A DNA stretch of 9,800 nt from Desulfuromusa sp. (lineage in GTDB: Bacteria > Desulfobacterota > Desulfuromonadia > Desulfuromonadales > Geopsychrobacteraceae), in NCBI GenBank assembly GCA_029933365.1, contig JAOZOH010000105.1, forward strand, positions 1 through 9,800, written 5' to 3'. A model generated the notes under the pieces. The model worked only from the letters and a program-made list of their open reading frames with translations. It was not told the origin of the DNA and did no database searches. The position numbers and the translations under genes are program-made. This document shows positions 1 to 6,375 of this stretch, one piece after another (positions within the stretch are counted from its first letter, which is position 1; each line of letters opens with the position of its first letter).

Positions 1-50
1 TCATCGACCACTAAAACCCTGGCATGCTGATAGTTTTGGGACATATCCAT
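1..50 (-). CDS. Response regulator, N-terminal fragment (runs off the left edge)
   Basis: Reading leftward from an ATG at 50-48, the frame gives MDMSQNYQHARVLVVD and is still open at the window edge. The hydrophobic run ending in Asp (RVLVVD) is the first beta strand and the start of the acidic pocket of a CheY-like receiver domain. An AGGAG sits 9 bases upstream of the ATG; a second ATG two codons in is an alternative start. The gene lies 129 bp downstream of the receiver-kinase gene on the same strand, so the two are probably one two-component operon. The output domain is outside the window, so nothing can be said about its target. Only 16 residues are visible; the family call rests on the motif, the ribosome binding site and the neighbour. 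Confidence 0.66.
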   Translation of the reverse strand, partial: MDMSQNYQHARVLVVD

Positions 51-81
51 TCTTGCTGGCTCCTGGTACAGCGTAATTTGT

Positions 82-168
82 GCGCCCCCTCCCTAACCCT
101 CCCCCATAAAGGGAGAGGGGATATTAAGCTCCTTCCCCCTTTATGGGGGAAGGTTGGGATGGGGGCGC
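82..168. repeat. 87-bp GC-rich inverted-repeat element (REP/BIME-like doublet)
   Basis: Two related units in opposite orientation, about 85-120 and 131-165, are bounded by perfect outer arms GCGCCCCC (82-89) and GGGGGCGC (161-168). Each unit is itself built of C-rich then G-rich runs around CCATAAAGGG. The whole segment can fold into one long imperfect hairpin. It lies between the kinase stop and the response regulator start, so it would be in the transcript and could act as an attenuator or mRNA-stabilising structure. It resembles the short CCCTC/GAGGG repeats common between proteobacterial genes. No coding capacity was seen. Confidence 0.7.
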
Positions 169-179
169 TGAATCTCTAT

Positions 180-1454
180 CTATCCTTCTTTATCAGGCAG
201 CGGCAACTTGATAGTAAAACGGGTTCCTTCACCAATCTCACTTTCAACCGTGATCGTCCCCTGGTGTTTCTGCAAAATATCGTGACAGATACTCAAGCCC
301 AGGCCTGTTCCTTTACCTACTTCTTTGGTCGTATAAAAAGCCTCAAAGATTCGTTCAAGGTTTTCCGGAGAAATACCGCTACCACTATCGCTGATCTCGA
401 CCACCGCCCAGTCCTTCTCCTGCCGGGTATTGACCGTGATGATCCCCTGATCTTCAATTGCCTGGGCTGCATTCACCATCAGGTTGACAAAAACCTGGCT
501 CAGTTGTTGCGGCAAGCAATTGATTGGCGGCAAGTCCTGATAGTTCTTTTCCACCTTCGCTTTGTATTTAATTTCATTCCAGGCGATACTTAACGAACCT
601 TCAAGACATTCTTGCAGATCCGTGGGTTTAAGGGTGTCATCTTCGGCACGGGAAAAACTTTTCAGGTTACGGACAATCAACGCAATTCGCTCGATCCCGT
701 CTTTTGATTCGGTAATCAGATCGTCAATATCTTCCTGGATGAAGTCAAATTTCAGCTTGCGTTTCATCTGTTTCAATTCGGCAGTTATCTCGGGATCGGC
801 CACCGCTTTGATGGTCTGCTCCATAAAAGCGATCCCTTCATTCAGTTTGCCAACATATTTCTGCAATGAATTAAGGTTGCTGCCGATAAAACCCGTAGGG
901 TTGTTAATTTCATGTGCTACCCCTGCTGCCAGTTGCCCGATTGAAGCCATTTTTTCCTGCTGCAGCATCTGGTCATGAACCTGTTTTAAATCTTTATAGG
1001 ACTCGGTCAATTCTTGTGTCTTGGCAGTGACCAGTTTCTGTAAATGATCCCGATGTTGTTTCAATTCCAGCTGGATTTTGACCCGCTGATTGACAATCGC
1101 CGGATTGAATGGTTTGGAGATATAATCGACAGCACCCAGTTCCAACCCTTTGGCTTCGTCTGCGGTGCTATCCAGCGCGGTAAGAAAGATAATGGGAATT
1201 TCACAGGTTTTTTCGTCGCCCTTTAAGGTGCGACAAACATCGTAACCATCCAGATCGGGCATCATGATATCGAGAAGAATCAGGTCGGGCAGGTAATCGG
1301 TTGCGATTAAATCGAGAGCAGCCCGGCCATCAATGGCAATCCGCAGATCATACCTATCGCCTAAAGCTGCCAGTAGGGTATCCAGATTTAGAGCGCTGTC
1401 ATCGACCAGCAAAAGTTGATAGCTGGGGGAATCCTTCATCACATCGTCAGCCAC
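180..1454 (-). CDS. Receiver-histidine kinase (REC at N-terminus, HisKA-HATPase_c at C-terminus)
   Basis: This 424-residue soluble sensor kinase has no membrane segment, so it should act in the cytoplasm. Residues about 12-130 form a receiver with acidic pair D18-D19, phosphoacceptor D62 (LLDIMMP), T92 and K114 (SKP). A coiled-coil linker at about 128-168 (LVTAKTQELTESYKDL) leads to the phosphohistidine H181 in AAGVAHEINNP. The HATPase_c domain has the N box (NLMVNAAQAI, about 325-333), the G1 box DSGSG (356-360), the F box (IFEAFYTTK) and the G2 box GKGTGLGL (380-387). All catalytic motifs are intact. The start is GTG, with AAGGAGG seven bases upstream. The receiver-first order suggests that another kinase or a phosphorelay controls it through D62; the likely output partner is the response regulator just downstream. 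The signal is not known. Confidence 0.95.
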   Translation of the reverse strand: MADDVMKDSPSYQLLLVDDSALNLDTLLAALGDRYDLRIAIDGRAALDLIATDYLPDLILLDIMMPDLDGYDVCRTLKGDEKTCEIPIIFLTALDSTADEAKGLELGAVDYISKPFNPAIVNQRVKIQLELKQHRDHLQKLVTAKTQELTESYKDLKQVHDQMLQQEKMASIGQLAAGVAHEINNPTGFIGSNLNSLQKYVGKLNEGIAFMEQTIKAVADPEITAELKQMKRKLKFDFIQEDIDDLITESKDGIERIALIVRNLKSFSRAEDDTLKPTDLQECLEGSLSIAWNEIKYKAKVEKNYQDLPPINCLPQQLSQVFVNLMVNAAQAIEDQGIITVNTRQEKDWAVVEISDSGSGISPENLERIFEAFYTTKEVGKGTGLGLSICHDILQKHQGTITVESEIGEGTRFTIKLPLPDKEG

Positions 1455-1493
1455 GTAAAGGCCTCCTTTTTAAACAATTATCATTAGAGAACC

Positions 1494-1521
1494 ATAATAC
1501 AATAAACCACCAATAAATCAA
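1494..1521 (-). promoter_or_regulatory. Sigma-70-like promoter for the receiver-kinase operon
   Basis: Read leftward, TTGATT (1521-1516) and TATTAT (1499-1494) are separated by 16 bases. Transcription would begin near 1487, leaving a leader of about 30 bases that contains the AAGGAGG ribosome binding site. Assigned by eye from the hexamers and spacing only. Confidence 0.5.
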
Positions 1522-1631
1522 GGTAAATATTCACTAATTTTTTATTTTTCTGCTAAAAAACCCATGGTTAGGTGTTACCGATCAGTAAAATAACGATATA
1601 GGTCTTGATAAGGCTATTTTGTCCATTGAGA

Positions 1632-1640
1632 TGTTATATT
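1632..1640 (+). promoter_or_regulatory. Possible extended -10 promoter for the SDR gene
   Basis: TG-T-TATATT fits an extended -10 element, and transcription would start about 40 bases before the SDR start codon. No good -35 hexamer is present at the proper distance, so this is weak. Confidence 0.33.
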
Positions 1641-1685
1641 TAACAAAAGGGAAAAGATGCTGATCTCGCAAAAAGAGGAGCCATT

Positions 1686-2579
1686 ATGAAAGTATTTGTC
1701 ACCGGCGGCAGCGGCTTCGTAGGTCGAAAGATCATTCAGCAACTCATAACCGAAAATCATTCGGTTCGGGCTTTGGTGAGACAAGCTGATGCTCTCGAAG
1801 ACTTTAGTGATATAGAAACTATTGTTGGCGATACGACACAACCTGAAACCTTGCGTGATCAACTCTCCGATTGCGCTGCGGTGATTCATCTGGTGGGAAT
1901 TATCCGTGAGTTTCCCGGCAGGGGGATTACATTTAAAAAGCTGCACGGTGAGTCAACCGCTAACATTCTGCGCGCAGCGGAACAGCAGGGGGTGAAGCGC
2001 TATATTCATATGAGCGCTAACGGCACCCGGCAAAATGCCGTCACCAGCTACCATCAATCTAAATGGGAAGCAGAAGAATTGGTACGAGAATCCAAGCTTG
2101 ATTGGACCATTTTTCGCCCTTCTTTGATTTTTGGCCCAGAGGATCAGTTTGTCAACATGCTGGCGCAATTGATTAAAACTTTACCCATTGTTCCGGTTAT
2201 GGGGGATGGACAATACCCATTGCAACCCATCAGCGTAATAGATATTGCACGGGGTTTTGTGACCGCCCTGGACAAACCGGAAACGGTGGGGAAAACCTAT
2301 CCATGCTGCGGGCCGCAAGCGTTCAGTTATGACCAGATCCTGGATCTGATTGCACAAACGCTAGGGCAGGTCGCCGGAACCCGGAAAATCCACCAGCCGC
2401 TCTGGCTGATGAAGCCGATTGTTGCGGTGTTGCAAGCTATCCCGCTGTTCCCCATGACCAGTGATCAACTACAGATGCTTTTGGAGGGAAATATTTGTGC
2501 TGATAACAGCTGGAAGAATGACTTCTCTTTAGAACTACAAGAATTTTCCAGGAGCATAAAAAGTTACTTGAAAGCTTAA
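1686..2579 (+). CDS. NAD(P)-binding atypical SDR, NDUFA9-like epimerase/dehydratase family
   Basis: This 297-residue Rossmann-fold protein begins directly with the nucleotide-binding motif TGGSGFVG (G7, G10, G13). GDTTQPETL (about 48-56) is the usual acidic loop after beta strand 3, followed by VIHLVGI (66-72). The catalytic pair Y122 and K126 lies in SYHQSKWEAEE, and the RPSLIFGPED segment (about 143-153) is typical of the atypical SDR group that includes the complex I subunit NDUFA9 and related bacterial sugar-nucleotide epimerase-like proteins. Length is normal for the family. AGAGGAG lies five bases before the ATG. It is divergent from the kinase gene and stands alone, with a repeat doublet right after the stop codon. 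In related proteins the substrate is often unknown and cofactor binding may be structural; no specific reaction is claimed. Confidence 0.88.
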   Translation: MKVFVTGGSGFVGRKIIQQLITENHSVRALVRQADALEDFSDIETIVGDTTQPETLRDQLSDCAAVIHLVGIIREFPGRGITFKKLHGESTANILRAAEQQGVKRYIHMSANGTRQNAVTSYHQSKWEAEELVRESKLDWTIFRPSLIFGPEDQFVNMLAQLIKTLPIVPVMGDGQYPLQPISVIDIARGFVTALDKPETVGKTYPCCGPQAFSYDQILDLIAQTLGQVAGTRKIHQPLWLMKPIVAVLQAIPLFPMTSDQLQMLLEGNICADNSWKNDFSLELQEFSRSIKSYLKA

Positions 2580-2581
2580 TT

Positions 2582-2618
2582 CCCCTCTCCCTGAGGGAGA
2601 GGGCTAGGGTGAGGGGGG
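2582..2618 (+). repeat. Palindromic repeat unit with GGGTGAGGGG tail (left half of a doublet)
   Basis: A perfect hairpin CCCTCTCCC-TGA-GGGAGAGGG (2583-2603) is followed by CTAGGGTGAGGGG. It starts 3 bp after the SDR stop and could end or protect that transcript. It is the inverted partner of the unit at 2673-2716. This is a repeat type often seen between proteobacterial genes. Confidence 0.75.
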
Positions 2619-2672
2619 GGCGTTACAAGACTAGCAAAATTACTCTTTATTTTTAGATAGTTCCACATAATT

Positions 2673-2716
2673 CCCCCTCATCCGGCCTACGGCCACCTTC
2701 TCCCTCATGGAGAAGG
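2673..2716 (-). repeat. Palindromic repeat unit, inverted partner (right half of a doublet)
   Basis: The reverse complement matches the 2582-2618 unit: a hairpin CCTTCTCC/GGAGAAGG (2696-2703 and 2709-2716), then a longer linker holding its own small hairpin GGCC-TAC-GGCC (2684-2694), then a GGATGAGGGGG tail. The tails of the two units face each other across a 54-bp AT-rich spacer that shows nothing else. Confidence 0.7.
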
Positions 2717-2776
2717 GTCCGGCGGGAGATCAAGCAACGATAAGAAGTCTGGGAAACATAGCGGAAGTTACACAAC

Positions 2777-2806
2777 AAAGCCTCCCGGAATCTTCCGGGA
2801 GGCTTT
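2777..2806 (-). terminator. Strong hairpin terminator of the GntR gene
   Basis: A perfect 14-bp stem, AAAGCCTCCCGGAA (2777-2790) with TTCCGGGAGGCTTT (2793-2806), lies 38 bp beyond the stop of the leftward GntR gene. The T tract on either side is short, so termination efficiency is uncertain; the symmetry would allow it to work in both directions. Confidence 0.75.
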
Positions 2807-2844
2807 ATGATATTCGTGTATGAACAAACGGCTGAAACCCCCAA

Positions 2845-3558
2845 TCAATAGATATCCAGCTTTTCGTTGAGTAACGATTTACTGGTCGGCTCCCCCCGCG
2901 AGTGAGCCATGCTTTCAAGCAGCACATTTCCACCAATTGCGGCGGTCTTTTTGACCAGTGCTTCAGCTGCTTTTCCATCACGATTGCGAAACGCATCAAG
3001 AAGCTTATCATGCTCAGCTACAGAAATAGCCATCCGCCCTTCGACCGAAAGCGATGCCATTCGCAAACGGCTGAACTTCATTCCCAGCTGCTTAATCAAG
3101 TCGTATAATTTACTATTATCTGCCGCCTTGAGAAAGGTATCGTGAAATTCATGATGGATTTTATAAAATGTTTTTACATCACCAATACTTGCCAACTGCT
3201 TAAGTCGCTCGTTGATCGACTCCATCTTTGCTAGTTCTTTTTCCGACAAGTTTTCTGCCGCCAGTTCTGCAGCATAGCCTTCTAGAACACTCTTGACCGC
3301 ATAATACTCCTGAACATCACGCTCCGAAAGGGCTGCAACAACAGCACCTTTTCGTGGTACAACCGTCAGGTAACCTTCGGACTCTAATTGGCGAAACGCT
3401 TCACGAATTGGGGTCCGGCTGATCCCAAACTGCTCCGCCAGCTCAGGCTCCGCTACCTTTTCACCCGGTTTAAGATCTCCCTTAAGAATTGCTTCACGGA
3501 TTGTCTCCAAAATTTTTTCGCGTAAAGTTTGGTGTCGCTCAATCTGTTTAGTTTTCAA
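2845..3558 (-). CDS. GntR-family transcriptional regulator, FCD (FadR-like) subfamily
   Basis: This 237-residue regulator has a winged helix at about 10-75 (LREKILETIREAILKGDLKPG, then ELAEQFGISRTPIREAFRQL, with the wing at YLTVVPRKGAVV) and an all-helical FCD ligand domain at about 80-220. The start chosen is TTG at 3558 (MKTKQIERHQ) because AGAGGAG lies seven bases before it; the frame stays open for 20 more codons upstream, but those run through the promoter and operator and lack a ribosome binding site. In the FCD metal pocket H139 (EFHDTF) and H183 (AEHDKLL) are present, the position usually Asp appears to be H135, and the last expected His appears to be T205. FCD members commonly sense small organic acids; the ligand here is unknown. 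Two operators overlapping its own promoter suggest autoregulation. Confidence 0.92.
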   Translation of the reverse strand: MKTKQIERHQTLREKILETIREAILKGDLKPGEKVAEPELAEQFGISRTPIREAFRQLESEGYLTVVPRKGAVVAALSERDVQEYYAVKSVLEGYAAELAAENLSEKELAKMESINERLKQLASIGDVKTFYKIHHEFHDTFLKAADNSKLYDLIKQLGMKFSRLRMASLSVEGRMAISVAEHDKLLDAFRNRDGKAAEALVKKTAAIGGNVLLESMAHSRGEPTSKSLLNEKLDIY

Positions 3559-3586
3559 AACAATTCTCCTCTTTATGATTAATAGA

Positions 3587-3614
3587 ATTGTATACTGTAT
3601 GCAATTATTGTCAA
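3587..3614 (-). promoter_or_regulatory. Sigma-70-like promoter of the GntR gene (proximal)
   Basis: Reading leftward, TTGACA (3614-3609) and TACAAT (3592-3587) are 16 bases apart. Transcription would start near 3580, about 22 bases before the TTG start codon. A second version of the same arrangement, TTGACA (3650-3645) and TACTAT (3628-3623), lies one repeat unit upstream. Confidence 0.6.
3588..3604. promoter_or_regulatory. GntR/FCD-type operator 1
   Basis: TTGTATAC-T-GTATGCAA is a palindrome with one mismatch, centred at 3596. GntR/FCD proteins typically bind GTATAC-rich or TNGTNNNACNA-type palindromes, which this resembles. It overlaps the predicted -10 (TACAAT, 3592-3587) and spacer of the promoter nearest the gene, the position expected for autorepression. 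Confidence 0.72.
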
Positions 3615-3623
3615 TCAATAGAA

Positions 3624-3640
3624 TAGTATACTGTATACAA
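3624..3640. promoter_or_regulatory. GntR/FCD-type operator 2
   Basis: TAGTATAC-T-GTATACAA is centred at 3632, exactly 36 bp from the centre of operator 1. It has one mismatch to a perfect palindrome. It also lies just upstream of the candidate rightward promoter of the K+ channel gene, so the regulator could influence both directions. Confidence 0.7.
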
Positions 3641-3643
3641 TTC

Positions 3644-3673
3644 TTGTCAATAAGTATTTACTTACTGGATAAT
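3644..3673 (+). promoter_or_regulatory. Possible promoter for the K+ channel operon
   Basis: TTGTCA (3644-3649) and GATAAT (3668-3673) are 18 bases apart and would start transcription near 3680. The -35 lies four bases from operator 2. Assigned by eye; weak. Confidence 0.4.
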
Positions 3674-3748
3674 TTATTATTTAACCGGCGATTTCTTGTT
3701 TTTTTCCTGCAAGATCCCTATCATCAATGAGTTGAAGCAGGAGCAGAC

Positions 3749-4753
3749 ATGGATTCGTTGAAAAAAGTTAAATATTCCCTGACAACATTGTTTATTCTTA
3801 TCGGTGGGGGGACTATCGGATACGCCACTATTGAGGATTGGGGCGTTTTCGAAGCGCTCTACATGACAATTATTACTCTGGCAACAGTCGGATATAGCGA
3901 AGTTCATACGCTGTCGCACCAGGGACAGATATTTACCATCCTTCTGATTGTGTTCGGGGTTGGAACCATTGCTTACACGATTGGCTCAATGATTCAATTT
4001 ATGGTGGAAGGGCAACTTCAGCAAATATTGGGGAGAAAAAAAGTGCAAAAAAAGATCAGCCGCCTGCAGGGGCACTACATTATCTGTGGCTATGGTCGCA
4101 TTGGTCGTCTGATCAGCCGCGAATTTGCGTCTAAACCGCTGCCGTTTATTGTCATAGAAAACGATCCTGAACGATGTCAATGCCTTGGGGAAGATAACTG
4201 CCTGTTTATTCAGGGGGATGCAACCCAGGACGAGGTTCTAGAGCGAGCGGGAATCCACCAGGCAAAAGGTTTGGTGACAGTAGTCACCTCCGATGCAGTC
4301 AACGTATTTATTACTTTGACTGCACGCGGGATGAATCCCAAGCTATTTATTATGGCTCGCGCCAGTGAAGAGGGGGCTGAAGTCAAATTGATGCGCGCCG
4401 GAGCCAACAAGGTTGTTTCTCCATACACAATTGGTGCTTCGCGCATGGCACAGGCAATTTTACGCCCTTCAGTCGTCGACTTTATCGATATTGCAACGGG
4501 TTGGAAAAATATTGAACTGCAGATAGAGGAAATCCCCGTTGCAGCTGAATCCCGTCTGGTCGGTAAAGACCTGAGCCAGTCAGGTATTCGTAAAGAGCTG
4601 GGGCTGATTATTGTCGGCATCAAACATGACGGGCAAATGATTTTTAACCCGGCAGCCAACACGATTATCGAAGCAGGCAATATTCTGATTGCCCTCGGCG
4701 AATACCCAGAAATCCAAAAACTCGAAATCATTGCAGCGACTAAACCTTTATGA
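3749..4753 (+). CDS. Two-TM potassium channel with cytoplasmic RCK (TrkA-N/TrkA-C) domain
   Basis: This 334-residue inner-membrane channel subunit would form tetramers. TM1 is about 10-28, the pore helix about 33-45, the filter T46-V-G-Y-S50-E, and TM2 about 60-86 with glycines G70 and G72 as likely hinge positions. The RCK N domain starts at about 107 with HYIICGYGRIGR (G114, G116, G119) and the acidic E137 of IEND after beta strand 2, fitting a nucleotide-binding RCK. A TrkA-C domain covers about 245-330. The layout is that of MthK and GsuK-type channels. The filter carries Ser where TVGYG/TVGFG is standard. AGGAG is five bases before the ATG. The next gene overlaps by four bases (ATGA), so the two are co-translated. 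Gating ligand is unknown; nucleotides or divalent cations are usual for the family. Confidence 0.93.
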   Translation: MDSLKKVKYSLTTLFILIGGGTIGYATIEDWGVFEALYMTIITLATVGYSEVHTLSHQGQIFTILLIVFGVGTIAYTIGSMIQFMVEGQLQQILGRKKVQKKISRLQGHYIICGYGRIGRLISREFASKPLPFIVIENDPERCQCLGEDNCLFIQGDATQDEVLERAGIHQAKGLVTVVTSDAVNVFITLTARGMNPKLFIMARASEEGAEVKLMRAGANKVVSPYTIGASRMAQAILRPSVVDFIDIATGWKNIELQIEEIPVAAESRLVGKDLSQSGIRKELGLIIVGIKHDGQMIFNPAANTIIEAGNILIALGEYPEIQKLEIIAATKPL

Positions 4754-5538
4754 TGGCGTCATCACTCTATATTTACACTCCGGCCCACCTGCTTCCGGCA
4801 CGGCTCCCCTTTCTCCTCAATCGCAGGTTGCAGCCTGAAGTTGCCTGCCAGGAAGTCCAATTAGAGAAGCTCGATTTTGCACAGCTTGGTGATTGTGCGG
4901 ATCAACTGCAAGAACAAGGTCTCAGCACCACTTTGCATGCCCCCTTTACCAACTTCAACCCCGGTAGTAGTAAAAAACGTACCCGCAACACATCACTGCA
5001 GATTGCGGATATGTCATTGCAGTTAGCGGAAAAGCTGCACGCCCGGCGGATTGTTTTTCATCCTGGACTGGCCTATGGATCTGCAGGAAAAAAACTGGAT
5101 ACCTGGGTGCAAAACAATCTCACTTTCTGGCCAGAATTTCTAGCTCGTGCAGCTGAATTCAACTGCACCATCTGTATTGAAAATATTTATGAAACAACTC
5201 CTGATCCCTTTATTCAGCTATTTTCCATGATGGATTCACCACAGCTGGGTCACGTTTTTGATATTGGCCACTGGAACCTGTTTGGTAGCGGCAAACTGGT
5301 TAACTGGTTAAATGAAATGGCACCCTATCTGAAACACATGCACCTCCATGACAATCATGGCGAACAGGACGAACATCTTGCCATCGGTCGGGGCTACGTC
5401 CCCTTTTCAACCCTGTTCAAATGGTTGCAGACAGCCAATTCCCTACCAACCATCACTTTAGAAAATCATACCCTGCCCGATATCGAGCATTCCCTAAAAG
5501 TTATCCACAAATATCTACCTGAGATCTCAAAACAATAA
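4750..5538 (+). CDS. TIM-barrel protein of the AP endonuclease 2 / xylose isomerase-like family
   Basis: This 262-residue predicted metal-dependent TIM barrel begins at an ATG overlapping the channel stop (ATGA); a second ATG follows at once. No clear ribosome binding site is visible, so translation is probably coupled to the channel gene. Metal-ligand-like residues sit at strand ends as in this superfamily: H63 (LHAPF), H104 (VFHPG), E144 (ICIENIYE), D171 and H174 (FDIGHWN), H198 and H200 (MHLHDNHG), D207 and H209, and E238 (TLEN). Length and motif order fit the sugar phosphate isomerase/epimerase and endonuclease IV superfamily (PF01261). Sequence alone does not separate a sugar isomerase from a DNA-repair nuclease; the short length and lack of endonuclease IV signature text favour the former. 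The functional link to the channel is unknown. Confidence 0.88.
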   Translation: MMASSLYIYTPAHLLPARLPFLLNRRLQPEVACQEVQLEKLDFAQLGDCADQLQEQGLSTTLHAPFTNFNPGSSKKRTRNTSLQIADMSLQLAEKLHARRIVFHPGLAYGSAGKKLDTWVQNNLTFWPEFLARAAEFNCTICIENIYETTPDPFIQLFSMMDSPQLGHVFDIGHWNLFGSGKLVNWLNEMAPYLKHMHLHDNHGEQDEHLAIGRGYVPFSTLFKWLQTANSLPTITLENHTLPDIEHSLKVIHKYLPEISKQ

Positions 5539-5757
5539 AAAAACCCGTTGCAATGTTAAGCAACGGGTTTTTGGTGATTTTATATGGAGCAGGTAATCAG
5601 GATTTCCCCAGAAGCCCTTTACCTTCATGATTCTCTTTGGCATTGTGGAGCCAGATGTGACATTGATCTAATCCGTAAAGGCTTAACCCAACCAGTAAGA
5701 CTGGAAGGAAGTTAGCAGCAATCGCACCGGAGAAGCAGTAGAAAGCGAAGAAGGCGG
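5527..5757. repeat. Direct repeat, copy 1 (source side of a duplication)
   Basis: This segment aligns without gaps to 9570-9800, same orientation, offset 4043 bp. About 14 of 231 positions differ: 8 in the 70 bp outside the three-TM gene and 6 in the 161 coding bases. It begins inside the last codons of the TIM-barrel gene (TCA AAA CAA TAA) and covers the terminator and the 3' part of the three-TM gene. The right limit is set by the window edge, so the repeat may be much longer. Confidence 0.95.
5539..5572. terminator. Bidirectional rho-independent terminator
   Basis: Stem CCCGTTGC (5544-5551) and GCAACGGG (5560-5567) with an 8-base loop, preceded by seven A and followed by five T, lies between two converging genes. 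It closes the rightward channel/TIM-barrel operon and the leftward three-TM gene. A near-identical copy is present at 9582-9615. Confidence 0.9.
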
Positions 5758-6064
5758 TACGATAACCAAGATGATTCCACTTTTGGGTTGGTTGAGCATC
5801 GTTAGCCATGGCGGTCAGTGTCAGGATAGCTGAGGAAAAACAATAAACAGCCAGGGCAACGCTGATCAGATAAGCTGGAGGAGGGCAACCGAGTAATTGA
5901 CGGACGGGCTCGGAGGAGGCTGCAAACAAATTAAAGTCTTTAAAAGTAAAAGCACAGATGCTGATCAGGAGAAAAGCAACCAGGCTCATCAAAGTATGGT
6001 TTTGAACCTTGGATTCGGTATTTGATTTGGTGTTTTGAATTGTTGCTGCTTTATAGTATCCCAT
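5597..6064 (-). CDS. Three-TM membrane protein of unknown function (copy 1)
   Basis: This 155-residue protein is not assigned to a family. The start is ATG at 6064 (MGYYKAATIQ): GGAGG lies five bases upstream in ATGGAGGAAATGATG, whereas the open frame reaching 6130 runs through the promoter. Hydrophobic segments are about 25-43, 64-86 and 102-133, so it is an inner-membrane protein. The short soluble tail ends HNAKENHEGKGLLGKS. Cysteines C36, C60, C75, C110 and C135 are present without any CxxCH or CxxC heme or metal motif. It lies downstream of the cytochrome b gene on the same strand, but a terminator and over 400 bp separate them; a sigma-54-like promoter lies just upstream. A second copy runs off the right edge with one amino-acid difference in 52, mainly silent changes, so the product is under selection. 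A role in the cytochrome module is inferred only from position. Confidence 0.78.
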   Translation of the reverse strand: MGYYKAATIQNTKSNTESKVQNHTLMSLVAFLLISICAFTFKDFNLFAASSEPVRQLLGCPPPAYLISVALAVYCFSSAILTLTAMANDAQPTQKWNHLGYRTAFFAFYCFSGAIAANFLPVLLVGLSLYGLDQCHIWLHNAKENHEGKGLLGKS

Positions 6065-6113
6065 CATTTCCTCCATGAGTTTGTTTGTTATTTCGTTGTT
6101 GCTATCTACATAC

Positions 6114-6129
6114 AGCATCAGCCATGCCA
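6114..6129 (-). promoter_or_regulatory. Candidate sigma-54 (-24/-12) promoter of the three-TM gene
   Basis: Read leftward, TGGCATG-GCTG-ATGCT fits TGGCACG-N4-TTGCW with exact GG-to-GC spacing and two differences. Transcription would start near 6103, about 40 bases before the ATG. A sigma-54 activator gene was not seen in the window. Confidence 0.5.
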
Positions 6130-6195
6130 AGTCTGATAAAAAAATAAACTCATAGAATATCAGCTAGTTATAAATCATTCTTGGTGGAGGGCCCT

Positions 6196-6266
6196 TTTGC
6201 TGAATGAGAGGATTCCTGTCCCGCAGGAATATTCCTGCGGAGTCAGAATGGTAGCAATTCAGCAAA
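6196..6266. repeat. Nested palindromic element
   Basis: Outer arms TTTGCTGAAT (6196-6205) and ATTCAGCAAA (6257-6266) are perfect inverted repeats. They enclose a perfect 20-bp palindrome CCGCAGGAATATTCCTGCGG (6221-6240). A competing hairpin, ATTCCTG (6212-6218) with CAGGAAT (6224-6230), uses part of the same palindrome, so the structures exclude each other in RNA. It lies upstream of the predicted start site of the three-TM gene and in no gene. Confidence 0.7.
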
Positions 6267-6307
6267 CCCGGAATTATTTCGAATAGCGCTAGTTGTGCAG
6301 CGTTGCA

Positions 6308-6375
6308 GTAAACGCGGGACTGTCCCCAGGTCCATCGGGGGCTGTCCCAAGTGTTTACGGGCTATGAAACCGTAA
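6308..6375. repeat. Imperfect inverted repeat with GTAAAC ends and GGGAC/GTCCC cores
   Basis: GTAAAC (6308-6313), then GGGACTGTCCCC (6316-6327), mirrors GGGGGCTGTCCC (6337-6348) and GTTTAC (6353-6358). A short hairpin TTACGG (6355-6360) with CCGTAA (6370-6375) overlaps the right end. The GGGACTGTCCCC core is like intergenic palindromes seen in Geobacteraceae-type genomes. No transposase is near. Confidence 0.6.

Larger units (their letters stand above)
3581..3652. repeat. Two tandem 36-bp direct repeats in the GntR promoter
   Basis: Copy 1 is 3581-3616 and copy 2 is 3617-3652. They are directly adjacent and differ at four positions by eye. Each contains one 17-bp palindromic operator, and each, read leftward, contains a TTGACA hexamer with a -10-like hexamer 16 bases later. 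The promoter-operator unit as a whole has been duplicated. Confidence 0.85.

Noticed and set aside
24..1226. Several rightward open frames opposite the histidine kinase
   Set aside because: The kinase on the other strand has complete domains and a strong start; the antisense frames lack ribosome binding sites and recognisable domains.
2777..2806. c-di-GMP riboswitch (GEMM) suggested by AAAGCCTCC
   Set aside because: The text is one arm of a perfect terminator hairpin at the 3' end of a gene; the other conserved GEMM elements are missing and it is not in a 5' leader.
3581..3652. Possible CRISPR repeats because of the 36-bp unit length
   Set aside because: Only two copies, directly adjacent with no spacer, and each contains a promoter and operator; no cas genes.
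4210..4731. 173-codon leftward frame opposite the K+ channel
   Set aside because: It is antisense to an intact channel/RCK gene and has a composition typical of a shadow frame, with no domain.
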